Assembly: GCF_902460355.1 (NCBI RefSeq)
Contig: NZ_CABPTO010000003.1
Location: forward strand, 161,242-225,241
Length of the DNA stretch: 64,000 nucleotides
DNA from: Streptococcus sp. Marseille-P6264
Lineage (GTDB): Bacteria; Bacillota; Bacilli; Lactobacillales; Streptococcaceae
Direction of reading: 5' to 3'
The position numbers and the translations under genes are program-made. This document shows, piece by piece, positions 29,021 through 38,756 of the stretch (position 1 is its first letter; the number at the start of each line of letters is the position of its first letter). The notes below the pieces were generated by a model. That model was not told where the DNA came from. It searched no databases and saw only the letters and a program-made list of their open reading frames with translations.

Positions 29021-29806
29021 ATGGCACTAACATCATTAGATATTAGAGATAAAGCTTTTTCGACCAAATTTAGAGGGTATGATATTGATGAAGTTGAAGA
29101 ATTTCTTGATATCATTGTCAATGATTATGAGGAGCTAATCCGCGAGAATCATGAGAAAGAAGCAAAAATCCGCAATCTTGAAGAGCGCCTAATTTATTTT
29201 GATGAAATGAAAGACTCGCTCAGCCAATCTGTTTTGATTGCACAAGATACAGCAGAGCGGGTCAAACAGGCTGCACAAGAACGTTCAGGAAATATTGTGC
29301 AGCAAGCAGAGCAAGATGCGCAACGTTTATTAGATAGAGCCAAGTATAAGGCAAATGATATTCTTCGTCAGGCTACAGATAACGCCAAAAGAGTAGCTGT
29401 TGAGACAGAAGAATTGAAAAATAAAACACGTGTCTTTCATCAGCGCCTCAAATCGACGATTGAAAGTCAGCTAAGTATTGTTGATTCTCAAGATTGGGAA
29501 GATATTCTTCGCCCAACTGCTGCCTATCTCCAAACCAGTGATGAAGCCTTTAAAATGGTAGTTGAAGAAGCGCTTGGAGAAAAAGTCGAGCTAGAGGAAG
29601 AAGTGGATGTTACGCGCCAATTCTCACCGGAAGAATTAGCTGAATTACAAGAACGAATTGAGCAAGCAAATCGAGATTTGGCAGAAACACAGACTCTTCA
29701 GACTATAGATGAAGAGCTGATCCAAGCACAACAGAAAGAAATTTTAGAATCTGGAGAACTTTCAGATTTGGATGAAGATTCTAAAGTTCAAGTGGATCTT
29801 TTATAA
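29021..29806 (+). CDS. divIVA: Cell division protein DivIVA
   Basis: A 261-residue coiled-coil protein that binds negatively curved membrane at septa and poles. The conserved N-terminal lipid-binding domain is ALTSLDIRDKAFSTKFRGYD followed by IDEVEEFLDIIVNDYEEL, and long coiled coils run from about 35 to 170. The C-terminal 80 residues are acidic and Gln-rich. A good ribosome site (AAGGAGGA) precedes the ATG. It closes the division cluster. A second protein with a DivIVA-like N-terminus is encoded at 54411-55259. Confidence 0.96.
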   Translation: MALTSLDIRDKAFSTKFRGYDIDEVEEFLDIIVNDYEELIRENHEKEAKIRNLEERLIYFDEMKDSLSQSVLIAQDTAERVKQAAQERSGNIVQQAEQDAQRLLDRAKYKANDILRQATDNAKRVAVETEELKNKTRVFHQRLKSTIESQLSIVDSQDWEDILRPTAAYLQTSDEAFKMVVEEALGEKVELEEEVDVTRQFSPEELAELQERIEQANRDLAETQTLQTIDEELIQAQQKEILESGELSDLDEDSKVQVDLL

Positions 29807-29821
29807 GTGCAGAAACACAAG

Positions 29822-30028
29822 GCAAACAAAATATTTTCAGCGAACAGGTGGTGGTGAAAGACCTGTAATCCCTTTTGTTTGACTTATCATTCTGTTTCAT
29901 CGTTTCTGAAGCGAGTAAGAAACGACGTCCGCCTACGTTACGGGCTAAGAGGGACAGGTTTTTTCCTGTCTAAACAAAGGTGGTACCACGAATTTTCGTC
30001 CTTTCGGAGAAGTTTGTGGTTTTTTATT
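29822..30028 (+). promoter_or_regulatory. T-box riboswitch, tRNA-Ile type, before ileS
   Basis: The T-box core AAGGTGGTACCACGAA lies at 29978-29993, and a terminator hairpin based on CCAC.AA against TT.GTGG with a T-run ends near 30027. Stem I material (CAGGTGGTGGTGAAAGACCTG) is upstream. The likely specifier is ATC (Ile) at 29886-29888, judged by its distance from stem I compared with the Trp leaders in this window; the specifier is less certain than the T-box itself. Confidence 0.88.
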
Positions 30029-30058
30029 TTGAAAATTATGATGGAATAAGGAGACTAA

Positions 30059-32851
30059 ATGAAACTCAAAGAAACCCTGAATCTTGGGAAAACTGCATTT
30101 CCAATGCGTGCTGGCTTGCCAAATAAAGAACCAATCTGGCAAAAAGAATGGGAAGAAGCAAAACTTTACCAACGTCGTCAAGAATTGAACCAAGGAAAAC
30201 CACATTTCACCTTGCATGATGGCCCTCCGTATGCAAACGGAAATATCCACGTTGGACACGCAATGAACAAGATTTCTAAGGATATTATTGTTCGTTCAAA
30301 ATCCATGTCAGGTTTTTACGCCCCTTACATCCCAGGCTGGGATACACATGGTCTGCCAATCGAGCAAGTTTTGGCAAAACAAGGTGTTAAACGTAAAGAA
30401 ATGGACTTGGTTGAGTACTTGAAACTTTGCCGTGAGTATGCTCTCTCTCAAGTTGACAAACAGCGAGAAGACTTTAAACGTTTGGGTGTTTCTGGTGACT
30501 GGGAAAACCCTTATGTGACCTTGACTCCAGACTATGAAGCGGCTCAAATCCGTGTCTTTGGTGAAATGGCTAAGAAAGGCTATATCTATCGTGGTGCCAA
30601 GCCAGTTTACTGGTCATGGTCATCTGAGTCAGCCCTGGCTGAAGCGGAAATTGAATACCATGACTTGCTTTCAACCTCCCTTTATTATGCCAATCCAGTT
30701 AAAGATGGGAAAGGTGTTCTAGATACAGACACCTATATTGTCGTATGGACAACGACTCCATTTACCATCACAGCTTCTCGTGGATTGACAGTTGGAGCGG
30801 ATATTGATTATTTAGTCGTACAACCAGCTGGTGAAACTCGTAAGTTTGTAGTTGCTGCAGAATTGTTGAACAGTTTGTCTGAGAAATTTGGTTGGGCTGA
30901 TGTACAAGTCTTAGCAACTTACCGTGGTCAAGAATTGAACCACATTGTGACAGCTCACCCTTGGGATTCTTCTGTAGATGAGCTGGTGATTCTTGGTGAC
31001 CACGTTACGACTGACTCCGGTACAGGTATCGTCCATACAGCCCCTGGTTTTGGTGAGGATGACTACAATGTTGGCGTTGCTAATGGTCTTGAAGTTGCTG
31101 TAACAGTTAACGAACGCGGTATCATGATGGAAAATGCTGGTCCTGATTTTGCAGGTCAGTTCTATGATAAGGTTGTTCCAACTGTTATCGAAAAACTTGG
31201 TAATCTTCTTCTTGCACAAGAAGAAATTTCTCACTCATATCCATTTGACTGGCGTACGAAAAAACCAATCATCTGGCGTGCAGTGCCACAGTGGTTTGCT
31301 TCTGTATCTAAATTCCGCCAAGAAATCTTAGACGAAATTGAAAAAGTGAAATTCCACTCAGAATGGGGTAAAGTTCGTCTTTACAACATGATTCGTGACC
31401 GTGGCGACTGGGTTATCTCTCGTCAACGTGCCTGGGGAGTTCCCCTTCCTATCTTCTACGCAGAAGACGGAACACCAATCATGACAGCTGAGACCATCGA
31501 ACATGTGGCTCAACTCTTTGAAGAGCACGGCTCTATTGTCTGGTGGGAACGTGATGCTAAAGACCTCTTGCCAGAAGGATTTACGCATCCAGGTTCACCA
31601 AATGGCGAATTCAAGAAAGAAACGGATATCATGGACGTTTGGTTCGACTCAGGCTCATCATGGAATGGAGTTGTAGTAAACCGCCCAGAACTCAAATACC
31701 CAGCAGACCTTTACCTAGAAGGTTCTGACCAATACCGTGGTTGGTTCAACTCATCACTCATCACATCAGTTGCCAACCATGGCGTAGCACCATACAAACA
31801 AATCTTGTCGCAAGGATTTGCCCTTGATGGTAAAGGTGAAAAGATGTCTAAATCTCTTGGAAATACCATTGCTCCAAGCGATGTTGAAAAACAATTTGGC
31901 GCGGAAATCTTGCGTCTCTGGGTAACAAGTGTTGACTCAAGCAACGACGTTCGTATCTCTATGGATATCTTGAGCCAAGTCTCTGAAACGTATCGTAAGA
32001 TCCGTAACACTCTTCGTTTCTTGATTGCCAACACTTCTGACTTTAACCCAGCGCAGGACGTAGTCGCTTACGATGAGCTTCGTTCCGTTGATAAGTACAT
32101 GACCATCCGCTTTAACCAGCTTGTTAAGACCATTCGTGATGCCTATGCTGATTTTGAATTCTTGACAATCTACAAGGCCTTGGTGAACTTTATCAACGTT
32201 GACTTATCAGCCTTCTACCTTGACTTCGCCAAGGATGTTGTCTACATCGAAGGTGCCAAATCAATCGAACGCCGTCAAATGCAGACAGTCTTCTATGACA
32301 TTCTTGTCAAAATCACGAAACTCTTGACACCAATCCTTCCTCACACTGCGGAAGAAATCTGGTCATATCTTGAGTTTGAAGCTGAAGACTTCGTTCAATT
32401 GTCAGAATTACCAGAAGCGGAAACTTTTGCCAACCAAGAAGAAATCTTGGATACATGGTCAGCCTTCATGGACTTCCGTGGACAAGCTCAAAAAGCCTTG
32501 GAAGAAGCTCGTAATGCGAAAGTTATTGGTAAATCACTCGAAGCACATCTAACAGTTTATCCAAATGAAGTGGTGAAAACGCTTCTTGGAGCAGTGGATA
32601 GCAATGTAGCCCAACTTTTAATCGTGTCTGAATTGACCATCGCAGAAGGTGCAGCGCCAGAAGGAGCAGTAAGCTTCGAAGATGTTGCCTTTACAGTTGA
32701 ACGTGCAGCTGGTGAAGTTTGTGACCGTTGCCGTCGTATCGATCCAACTACTGCGGAACGTAGCTACCATGCAGTCATCTGTGACCACTGTGCAAGCATC
32801 GTAGAAGAAAACTTTGCGGACGCAGTAGCTCAAGGGTTTGAAGAAAAATAA
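30059..32851 (+). CDS. ileS: Isoleucyl-tRNA synthetase
   Basis: A 930-residue class I aminoacyl-tRNA synthetase. Seen: the HIGH-type motif [19 protein letters not shown], the editing domain (about 190-400, with [14 protein letters not shown]), the KMSKS motif [14 protein letters not shown], the anticodon-binding helical domain, and a C-terminal zinc finger CDRCRRIDP...CDHC. Full length. It is controlled by the preceding T-box. Strong preferred-codon bias suggests high expression. It follows divIVA, as in other streptococci. Confidence 0.98.
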   Translation: MKLKETLNLGKTAFPMRAGLPNKEPIWQKEWEEAKLYQRRQELNQGKPHFTLHDGPPYANGNIHVGHAMNKISKDIIVRSKSMSGFYAPYIPGWDTHGLPIEQVLAKQGVKRKEMDLVEYLKLCREYALSQVDKQREDFKRLGVSGDWENPYVTLTPDYEAAQIRVFGEMAKKGYIYRGAKPVYWSWSSESALAEAEIEYHDLLSTSLYYANPVKDGKGVLDTDTYIVVWTTTPFTITASRGLTVGADIDYLVVQPAGETRKFVVAAELLNSLSEKFGWADVQVLATYRGQELNHIVTAHPWDSSVDELVILGDHVTTDSGTGIVHTAPGFGEDDYNVGVANGLEVAVTVNERGIMMENAGPDFAGQFYDKVVPTVIEKLGNLLLAQEEISHSYPFDWRTKKPIIWRAVPQWFASVSKFRQEILDEIEKVKFHSEWGKVRLYNMIRDRGDWVISRQRAWGVPLPIFYAEDGTPIMTAETIEHVAQLFEEHGSIVWWERDAKDLLPEGFTHPGSPNGEFKKETDIMDVWFDSGSSWNGVVVNRPELKYPADLYLEGSDQYRGWFNSSLITSVANHGVAPYKQILSQGFALDGKGEKMSKSLGNTIAPSDVEKQFGAEILRLWVTSVDSSNDVRISMDILSQVSETYRKIRNTLRFLIANTSDFNPAQDVVAYDELRSVDKYMTIRFNQLVKTIRDAYADFEFLTIYKALVNFINVDLSAFYLDFAKDVVYIEGAKSIERRQMQTVFYDILVKITKLLTPILPHTAEEIWSYLEFEAEDFVQLSELPEAETFANQEEILDTWSAFMDFRGQAQKALEEARNAKVIGKSLEAHLTVYPNEVVKTLLGAVDSNVAQLLIVSELTIAEGAAPEGAVSFEDVAFTVERAAGEVCDRCRRIDPTTAERSYHAVICDHCASIVEENFADAVAQGFEEK

Positions 32852-32890
32852 GCCAGCCGAATCTTATTGGATTTGACTGATAAGTAAAAG

Positions 32891-32920
32891 AAGGTCTGTC
32901 TCACTTGAGGCGGACTTTTT
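32891..32920 (+). terminator. Rho-independent terminator after ileS
   Basis: AAGGTCTGTCTC pairs with GAGGCGGACTT (one bulged G and several G-U pairs) around ACTT, followed by Ts. Confidence 0.75.
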
Positions 32921-32979
32921 CACTTGAAAACTAAGGAACTGGACTTCTTTGTGAAAGCTGAAAAAATAAGTTTAAACTC

Positions 32980-33008
32980 TTGACAGGCTAGTATAAGTTA
33001 TTTATGAT
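32980..33008 (+). promoter_or_regulatory. Sigma-A promoter of the Nudix gene
   Basis: TTGACA (32980-32985), 17 bases, TATGAT (33003-33008). The leader before the ATG at 33042 is about 27 bases with the ribosome site GAGGAAAG. Confidence 0.8.
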
Positions 33009-33041
33009 AGTAATAAAGATTAGAAGGAATGAGGAAAGATA

Positions 33042-33494
33042 ATGGCCCATCCAGTATTTGGATTTCATGAGGAAAATGTCGAATATGTGACGCGTTATGG
33101 AGTTTATGCAGTAATTCCGGATGAAAAGAAAGAAAATATTATTTTAGTGCAAGCTCCTAATGGCGCTTGGTTTCTTCCTGGAGGTCAAATGGAAGAAGGA
33201 GAAGACCAGCTGGCTACTCTCGAGCGGGAATTGCTGGAAGAGCTTGGTTTTAGTATCCAGGTAGGAGATTACTTTGGTCAAGCGGATGAATATTTTTACT
33301 CTCGCCATCGGGACACGCATTTTTATAATCCAGCCTATATTTATGAAGCCCTTTCGTATCAGGAAGTAGAAAAGCCGCTGGAAGACTTCAATAATCTGGC
33401 ATGGTTTCCTGTCGATCTTGCGATTGAAAAATTGAAACGTGGCAGCCATAAATGGGGAATTGAGCAGTGGAAGCGCAAATATCAGAATAACTAG
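33042..33494 (+). CDS. Nudix hydrolase
   Basis: A 150-residue Nudix protein with a complete Nudix box: GGQMEEGEDQLATLERELLE continuing ELGF (Gx5Ex7REUxEExGU), about residues 47-70. The box binds the metal and hydrolyses nucleoside diphosphate linkages. The substrate cannot be told from sequence; family members include 8-oxo-dGTP and dinucleoside polyphosphate hydrolases. It is a single-gene transcript with its own promoter. Confidence 0.92.
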   Translation: MAHPVFGFHEENVEYVTRYGVYAVIPDEKKENIILVQAPNGAWFLPGGQMEEGEDQLATLERELLEELGFSIQVGDYFGQADEYFYSRHRDTHFYNPAYIYEALSYQEVEKPLEDFNNLAWFPVDLAIEKLKRGSHKWGIEQWKRKYQNN

Positions 33495-33532
33495 CCTGCT
33501 ATATTTAAAATGATATAAATTACAGGCAATCG

Positions 33533-33561
33533 TTCACAATTCCTGAAAAACGTGTTATAAT
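33533..33561 (+). promoter_or_regulatory. Promoter of the DUF1827 gene
   Basis: TTCACA (33533-33538), 17 bases, TATAAT (33556-33561) with an extended TG at 33553-33554. The leader carries TAGGAGG ahead of the ATG at 33594. Confidence 0.78.
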
Positions 33562-33593
33562 AATAGCGACGATTTAAGGTAGGAGGCAAATGA

Positions 33594-33896
33594 ATGAAGC
33601 TTATAAATACGACGAATACCCACGCAGAATTAGTAAAAAATCAGTTGGAAAGCACAGATGCAACCCTTGTAGAGGTTTATTCTGCAGGCAATAGTGATGT
33701 TATTTTCACAGAGGCCCCTAGCCATTACGAAATTCTCATTTCAAATAAGCATCGTGCGATACGAGAGCAAGAAATTGAAAAAATTAGAGAATTCTTTTTG
33801 AAACGAAAAATTGACCAAAAGAATATTGACGCCTCTGCTATTCGGACGATCTATGCCAATAGTTTGATTGAGATTTCAATCCCGATTAAGGGCTAA
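33594..33896 (+). CDS. DUF1827-family protein
   Basis: A 100-residue cytoplasmic protein of the lactic-acid-bacterial DUF1827 family: MKLINTTNTHAELVKNQLES at the start and NSLIEISIPIKG at the end. No catalytic motif, membrane segment or known domain is visible. The function is unknown. It has a strong ribosome site (TAGGAGGCAAATG). It stands alone between a promoter and a terminator. Confidence 0.85.
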   Translation: MKLINTTNTHAELVKNQLESTDATLVEVYSAGNSDVIFTEAPSHYEILISNKHRAIREQEIEKIREFFLKRKIDQKNIDASAIRTIYANSLIEISIPIKG

Positions 33897-33967
33897 TCAT
33901 CTGCTTAAGATTTTAAACTTTTATAGTATTATCAATTGATCATCTGCTTCCTGATGGAAGTGATATC

Positions 33968-34028
33968 AAAAATCACTTGAAAGTCTGTGCTTTTCAGCCC
34001 TTGCCTTTCAGGTGATTTTTTATTTGTC
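33968..34028 (+). terminator. Terminator after the DUF1827 gene
   Basis: AAAAATCACTTGAAAG pairs with CTTTCAGGTGATTTTTT around a loop of about 25 bases; the T-run continues. Bases 34029-34145 hold nothing recognisable. Confidence 0.75.
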
Positions 34029-34170
34029 TGATTTAGATTTTGATGGCGAGATCTTTTGTGACTAGCCAAATTCTTCGAACTTAATAATGTTTCCATTTTT
34101 ATTCTTTCTTTTATGAAATCACCTTTATTTTATGATAAATTATGGTAAAATAACTTGGAGGAGAGTAAAG

Positions 34171-35295
34171 ATGTTTCATAAAAGTAAGTTAATGTTTTGG
34201 ACCAGTGAAGTCTTGTTGCTGACGATTATCTTTTTCATCTGGCGCCAGATGGGAGATATGATTACGCCAGTGGTGAGCGTTATCAATACGATTTTAATTC
34301 CTTTTGTTATGGGAGGATTTCTCTACTATATTACAAATCCTCTGGTGACACTGCTCGAAAAAAAGTTGAAAATCAATCGAATTTTCGGGATTTTAATCAC
34401 TCTTTTCCTACTGTTTGGTCTAGTGACAGTCGGAGTAATCTACCTTTTGCCAATTTTGATTAACCAGCTGTCCAGTTTGATTAATTCGACGCAAAATCTC
34501 TATTGGGAAATACAGAGTTTTGTCAATCAATTATCCAAAAATCCCCTCTTTAAGAGTTTAAATATTCAGTCTACTATCCAGCAACTTAATCTATCTTATG
34601 TAGATATTCTGCAAAATATTTTAAATAGTGTTACCAATAGTCTGGGTAGCGTAGTGTCTGCTGTCATCAATACCCTCATGATTCTCATCATGACCCCGAT
34701 TTTTTTGGTCTACTTCTTGATGGATGGACACAAGCTTTTGCCTATGCTGGAGCGGACTGTTCTCAAGCGCGATAAGCTTAATATATCTAGTCTCTTGACC
34801 AATCTCAATGCGACCGTTGCCCGTTATATCAGTGGTATTTCGATTGATGCCTTGCTGATTGGAACCTTAGCTTATATTGGTTACAGTGTCATTGGACTCA
34901 AGTATGCCTTAGTATTTGCTATTTTCTCGGCTTTAGCTAACTTGATCCCTTATGTGGGCCCTAGTATTGGCTTGATTCCCATGCTGATTACCTACTTTTT
35001 TACTGACCCTAATAAAATGCTGGCAGCCTTAATCTATATGTTGATTATCCAGCAGATTGATGGGAATATCCTCTATCCTCGTATTGTTGGGAGTGTTATG
35101 AAAGTGCACCCTATTACGATTATGGTTCTCTTGCTTCTTTCAAGTAATATCTATGGTATTATGGGCATGATTGTAGCGATTCCGACCTACTCCATCCTCA
35201 AGGAAATTGTGAAATTCCTTGCCAACCTCTATGACAATCACAAAGAAGCTCAGCAGCAAAAGAAGAATGAAGAATTTGGTATTATAAAAAAATAG
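34171..35295 (+). CDS. AI-2E family transporter (PerM-like permease)
   Basis: A 374-residue membrane protein of the AI-2E/PerM family with about eight hydrophobic segments: two near the N-terminus (LMFWTSEVLLLTIIFFIWRQ, then FVMGGFLYYITNPLV), an amphipathic region (about 110-180), and the C-terminal cluster with ALANLIPYVGPSIGLIPML and QQIDGNILYPRIVG, the most conserved parts. Members transport varied small molecules or ions; AI-2 export is shown for only some, so the name should not be read as function. The start is ATG 34171, preceded by GGAGGAG; an extended -10 (TGGTAAAAT, 34143-34151) excludes the in-frame ATG at 34132. Confidence 0.9.
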   Translation: MFHKSKLMFWTSEVLLLTIIFFIWRQMGDMITPVVSVINTILIPFVMGGFLYYITNPLVTLLEKKLKINRIFGILITLFLLFGLVTVGVIYLLPILINQLSSLINSTQNLYWEIQSFVNQLSKNPLFKSLNIQSTIQQLNLSYVDILQNILNSVTNSLGSVVSAVINTLMILIMTPIFLVYFLMDGHKLLPMLERTVLKRDKLNISSLLTNLNATVARYISGISIDALLIGTLAYIGYSVIGLKYALVFAIFSALANLIPYVGPSIGLIPMLITYFFTDPNKMLAALIYMLIIQQIDGNILYPRIVGSVMKVHPITIMVLLLLSSNIYGIMGMIVAIPTYSILKEIVKFLANLYDNHKEAQQQKKNEEFGIIKK

Positions 35296-35392
35296 GAGAA
35301 AGCTCACCTTTCTCTTTTTTACTGCATTTTTTATGGTCTATCATTGGATATTTATGCTAAAATAATAGTAATAGCATAAAGGAGGTATCGTT

Positions 35393-37039
35393 ATGGTAAC
35401 ACGTCGTAAATTTTCTCCGCAAGAAATAAGAAAAGATTCTTCTTATTTTTCGCCCTTGAAGACCATTGTAGAGACAGCCTTTTATGAGAATCAGGTTCAG
35501 GCAATCAAGACCGTAGAAGAGGCCTATCAACTGGCCTCGGTAGCTGCTGGAACGGTTGTGCTGGACATGCCGGTGATTCATACTAAGGAGCTGGGACTTC
35601 CTTCTTATGCCCGCGTTTTATTGACTAATTCGGGGGCGGTTGTCGGCCGAACTGCCAAGGCTAGACGAATTTATGGCATAGATCGTCAGGAAGATGAGCA
35701 CTTGCTGTTTCTGGTTCGTAGTGCTGTTTATCAGGCACATCAGAGGACCTTTTATAAGGCAGATGCAGTCGTGGGGCTGGATGAGGACTTCATGGTTTGC
35801 GCCCATCTGATGGTTCCTCAGGAAGAAATCAACAATCTCTATTCTTGGCTCTTGAATTTCCAGATTTTGGATGAGGAATTTAAGAATCGCCTACGAGCTT
35901 CTAAAAAGTACGAGGAAAATGATATCTTTGTCTTTTTTGATCCCAAGTGGACGCATCCAGACTATCCAGAAGGTTTGGTTTACTTTGATACCAATCATAA
36001 TTGCGCCGTTATTCTGGGTTTAAATTATTTCGGGGAGCTGAAAAAGGCAACCTTGACTTTGGCGTGGGGAACAGCGGCCAGAAATGGCTATGTTGCCTGC
36101 CACGGGGGCTTGAAAATTTTCAAGCAAAATACGGACAAAGAGGACTATGTTGCATCTTTCTTTGGTCTATCCGGTTCAGGAAAATCCACATTGACGCATG
36201 CTAAACATGACCATAAATATGACATCAAGGTTCTCCATGACGATGCCTTCATTATCTCGGTCAAGGATGGCTCCTCTATTGCCCTCGAACCGTCTTATTT
36301 TGACAAGACCAATGACTACCCTACGGGTCACAGTGAGCAGGATTTCTTTGTCACCGTGCAGAATTGTGGAGTGACGCTGGATGAAAATGGGCGGAAAAAG
36401 CTAGTAACAGAGGACATCCGCAATGGGAATGGACGGACTGTCAAATCGCGCTTTGCGACTCCAAATCGAGTAGACCGGATTGATGAGCCCATCAATGCTA
36501 TCTTCTGGATTATGAAAGATGATTCTCTGCCGCCACTGGTTAAGATCAATGATCCGCTGATGGCTTCCACAATGGGCTGCACCCTGATGACCAAGCGCTC
36601 AAATGCTGAGAATGTCACTGGCTTGCATGATGATTTGGTTATTGAGCCCTATGCCAATCCTTTCCGCGTTTATCCACTGGTAGAAGATTATCGGAAATTC
36701 CGTCGTTTATTTGAGTCAGGCGTTGCTTGCTACATTATCAATACTGGTTTTTACATGGGCAAGGGCATCTCAAAGGAAGTATCTTTAGATATTATCGAGC
36801 AGATTGTAGACGGCAAGGTTCAATTTAAGCCTTTTGGTCCTTTGGAAGGTTTTGAGTACCTAGATTATAAGGGTTATGCTGTTCCAAACTTTGACGACAA
36901 GTACAGACAGCTCATTCGTGAAAGAATGCAGGTTCGCTTAAACTTCCTGCTGGCCTTCAATCAGAAATATCCCAAGACAGCCCTGCCTGTCGGAGCTATT
37001 TCTCGGCTAGAAAAAGTCTTGCAGGATTTGGAGAATTAA
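35393..37039 (+). CDS. pckA: Phosphoenolpyruvate carboxykinase (ATP)-family protein
   Basis: A 548-residue protein matching the ATP-type PEP carboxykinase fold. The P-loop is FFGLSGSGKSTLTHAKHD (about residues 257-274), the kinase-2 motif is VLHDDAFII, and an upstream metal/PEP-site stretch reads NYFGELKKATLTLAWGTAAR, then GYVACHGGLKIF. The reaction is oxaloacetate + ATP to PEP + CO2, the entry to gluconeogenesis, or the reverse. Most streptococci lack a full TCA cycle, so a CO2-fixing or anaplerotic direction is conceivable. It has an excellent ribosome site (AAAGGAGG). I am confident of the family, less of the physiological direction. Confidence 0.85.
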   Translation: MVTRRKFSPQEIRKDSSYFSPLKTIVETAFYENQVQAIKTVEEAYQLASVAAGTVVLDMPVIHTKELGLPSYARVLLTNSGAVVGRTAKARRIYGIDRQEDEHLLFLVRSAVYQAHQRTFYKADAVVGLDEDFMVCAHLMVPQEEINNLYSWLLNFQILDEEFKNRLRASKKYEENDIFVFFDPKWTHPDYPEGLVYFDTNHNCAVILGLNYFGELKKATLTLAWGTAARNGYVACHGGLKIFKQNTDKEDYVASFFGLSGSGKSTLTHAKHDHKYDIKVLHDDAFIISVKDGSSIALEPSYFDKTNDYPTGHSEQDFFVTVQNCGVTLDENGRKKLVTEDIRNGNGRTVKSRFATPNRVDRIDEPINAIFWIMKDDSLPPLVKINDPLMASTMGCTLMTKRSNAENVTGLHDDLVIEPYANPFRVYPLVEDYRKFRRLFESGVACYIINTGFYMGKGISKEVSLDIIEQIVDGKVQFKPFGPLEGFEYLDYKGYAVPNFDDKYRQLIRERMQVRLNFLLAFNQKYPKTALPVGAISRLEKVLQDLEN

Positions 37040-37087
37040 GATGCAAAACGCTTTCCAATAAATCTTTGTGCACGAATCCTAAAAATA

Positions 37088-37096
37088 TGTTATAAT
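37088..37096 (+). promoter_or_regulatory. Extended -10 promoter before the CNNM-family gene
   Basis: TGTTATAAT at 37088-37096; the leader then includes TAGGAGAAG before the ATG at 37130. Confidence 0.68.
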
Positions 37097-37129
37097 CAAG
37101 GTTGATCATAATTTTTAGGAGAAGAATCC

Positions 37130-38470
37130 ATGGAAGACCCTGGCAGTCAGAGTATTTTATTGCAAGCAATACTGCTATTCGTTTTAACCTTACTAAATGC
37201 CTTTTTCTCAGCTTCTGAGATGGCGATGGTATCACTCAATCGAGCTCGCGTCGAGCAGAAAGCCGAGGAAGGCGATGCCAAATACATTCGTTTATTAAAA
37301 GTTCTTGAAAGTCCCAATAACTTTCTGTCAACGATTCAGGTCGGTATCACCGTCATCAATATCCTGTCGGGGGCAAGCTTTGCGGACAATCTAGGGAAAA
37401 TCTTTGCTTCTTGGATGGGTGATTCCAAAACGGCACATGCAGTTGCTAGTTTCTTGGCACTTGCTCTTTTGACCTATATTTCCATTGTTTTGGGCGAGCT
37501 TTATCCTAAGCGGATTGCCATGAATCTCAAGGATAGTTTGGCGATTCGCACTGCGCCAGTGATTATCTTCCTAGGGAAAATCGTCAGTCCTTTCGTTTGG
37601 TTGCTCTCAGCTTCGACTAATCTCCTTAGTCGGATTACGCCGATGCAGTTCGACGATGCAGACGAAAAGATGACGCGGGATGAGATTGAGTACATGTTGA
37701 CTAAGAGCGAGGAGACGCTGGATGCAGACGAAATCGAAATGTTGCAGGGTATTTTCTCGCTGGATGAGCTGATGGCGCGTGAACTCATGGTGCCGCGGAC
37801 AGATGCCTTTATGGTTGATATTCAGGATGATACTCAAGAAATCATCAAAAGCATTCTCAAGCAGAGTTTTTCGCGGATTCCTGTCTATGATGGCGACAAG
37901 GACAATGTCATTGGTCTCATTCACACAAAACGTCTATTGAATGAAGGCTTTGTAAATGGTTTTGACAATATTGTTCTGCGTAGGATTCTGCAGGAGCCAC
38001 TCTTTGTACCGGAAACCATGTTTGTCGATGATTTGCTAAAGGAATTACGTAATACGCAAAACCAAATGGCGATTCTCTTGGATGAGTATGGCGGTATGGC
38101 TGGTCTGGTTACGCTGGAAGACCTCTTGGAGGAGATTGTCGGTGAGATTGACGATGAGACAGACAAGGCTGAAATCGAGGTCCATGAAATCGGTGAGAAT
38201 ACCTACATTGTCTTAGGAACCATGACCCTCAATGACTTTAATGAATACTTTGAAGTTGAAATCGATAGTGATGATGTGGATACTATTGCTGGTTATTATC
38301 TGACTGGTGTTGGGACCATTCCAAATCCAACAGAACGGCTCAGCTATGAAGTGGAAAGTCAGAATAAAAAACTGATTTTGACCAATGACAAGGTCAAGAA
38401 TGGCCGTGTCACCAAGGTGAAAGTGGAAATATCTGAAATCATTGAAGAAAATGAAGAAGCTGAAAAATAA
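37130..38470 (+). CDS. CNNM/CorC-type (TlyC-like) membrane protein
   Basis: A 446-residue protein with an N-terminal DUF21/CNNM domain of about four membrane helices (1-190, including LLFVLTLLNAFFSASEMAMV), a pair of CBS domains (about 210-340; RELMVPRTDAFMVDIQDD and LDEYGGMAGLVTLEDLLEEI), and a C-terminal CorC_HlyC domain (about 355-440). The family is often labelled hemolysin but members act in magnesium/cation export. The C-terminal codons form the left arm of the terminator. Confidence 0.93.
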   Translation: MEDPGSQSILLQAILLFVLTLLNAFFSASEMAMVSLNRARVEQKAEEGDAKYIRLLKVLESPNNFLSTIQVGITVINILSGASFADNLGKIFASWMGDSKTAHAVASFLALALLTYISIVLGELYPKRIAMNLKDSLAIRTAPVIIFLGKIVSPFVWLLSASTNLLSRITPMQFDDADEKMTRDEIEYMLTKSEETLDADEIEMLQGIFSLDELMARELMVPRTDAFMVDIQDDTQEIIKSILKQSFSRIPVYDGDKDNVIGLIHTKRLLNEGFVNGFDNIVLRRILQEPLFVPETMFVDDLLKELRNTQNQMAILLDEYGGMAGLVTLEDLLEEIVGEIDDETDKAEIEVHEIGENTYIVLGTMTLNDFNEYFEVEIDSDDVDTIAGYYLTGVGTIPNPTERLSYEVESQNKKLILTNDKVKNGRVTKVKVEISEIIEENEEAEK

Positions 38471-38486
38471 ATTCAGCTTCTTTTTA
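38456..38486 (+). terminator. Terminator overlapping the end of the CNNM-family gene
   Basis: GAAGCTGAA (38456-38464) pairs with TTCAGCTTC (38472-38480) around AAATAAA, followed by TTTTT. Confidence 0.92.
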
Positions 38487-38504
38487 AGTTTTCCGCAAGA
38501 TTTT

Positions 38505-38537
38505 TATAAGGAATGCTTAAGCTGAGAGTCTTATACT
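38505..38537 (+). promoter_or_regulatory. CiaR-type promoter of a small transcript
   Basis: TATAAG (38505-38510), 5 bases, CTTAAG (38516-38521), 10 bases, TATACT (38532-38537). The spacing is identical to the two csRNA promoters in this window, with one mismatch in the first half-site. Confidence 0.75.
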
Positions 38538-38569
38538 AGTCTCAACAAATAAGAAACGAGGGCAGTCCA

Positions 38570-38638
38570 ATGACGTATAAAGTAAAAGTAACCTATCAGA
38601 AATTATTTATTCGCTCCAAGTTAAACAAAGCAGCCTAA
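38570..38638 (+). CDS. Predicted 22-residue basic peptide on a CiaR-controlled transcript
   Basis: An ATG at 38570, 7 bases after a good ribosome site GAGGG (38558-38562), opens 22 codons: MTYKVKVTYQ then KLFIRSKLNKAA. The peptide has six Lys and one Arg and no acidic residue, with alternating hydrophobic and basic positions in the first half. The transcript starts near 38544 and would end at the terminator at 38757-38798, leaving about 120 bases of 3' sequence that holds a csRNA-like TTCATATCATCTCCTAAA (from 38692). It could be a small regulatory or membrane-active peptide, or the peptide could be incidental to an RNA regulator. I do not recognise it. Translation is unproven. Confidence 0.5.
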   Translation: MTYKVKVTYQKLFIRSKLNKAA

Positions 38639-38756
38639 CCAGTACTAGCAATAGAAGCAAGAAATAGATTCTCGTATCAACATTTCATAAATTTTCATAT
38701 CATCTCCTAAATATAAACAACGTATAAAACTAAAAACAAACTAAAGAACAGGAAAA

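Noticed and set aside
33901..33930. CTTAAG near 33905 as another CiaR site
   Set aside because: No second half-site at 5-base spacing and no TATACT at 10 bases.
37044..37059. A third cre-like sequence (GCAAAACGCTTTCC) after the PEP carboxykinase gene
   Set aside because: Only about 13 of 16 positions fit and it is not placed at a promoter.
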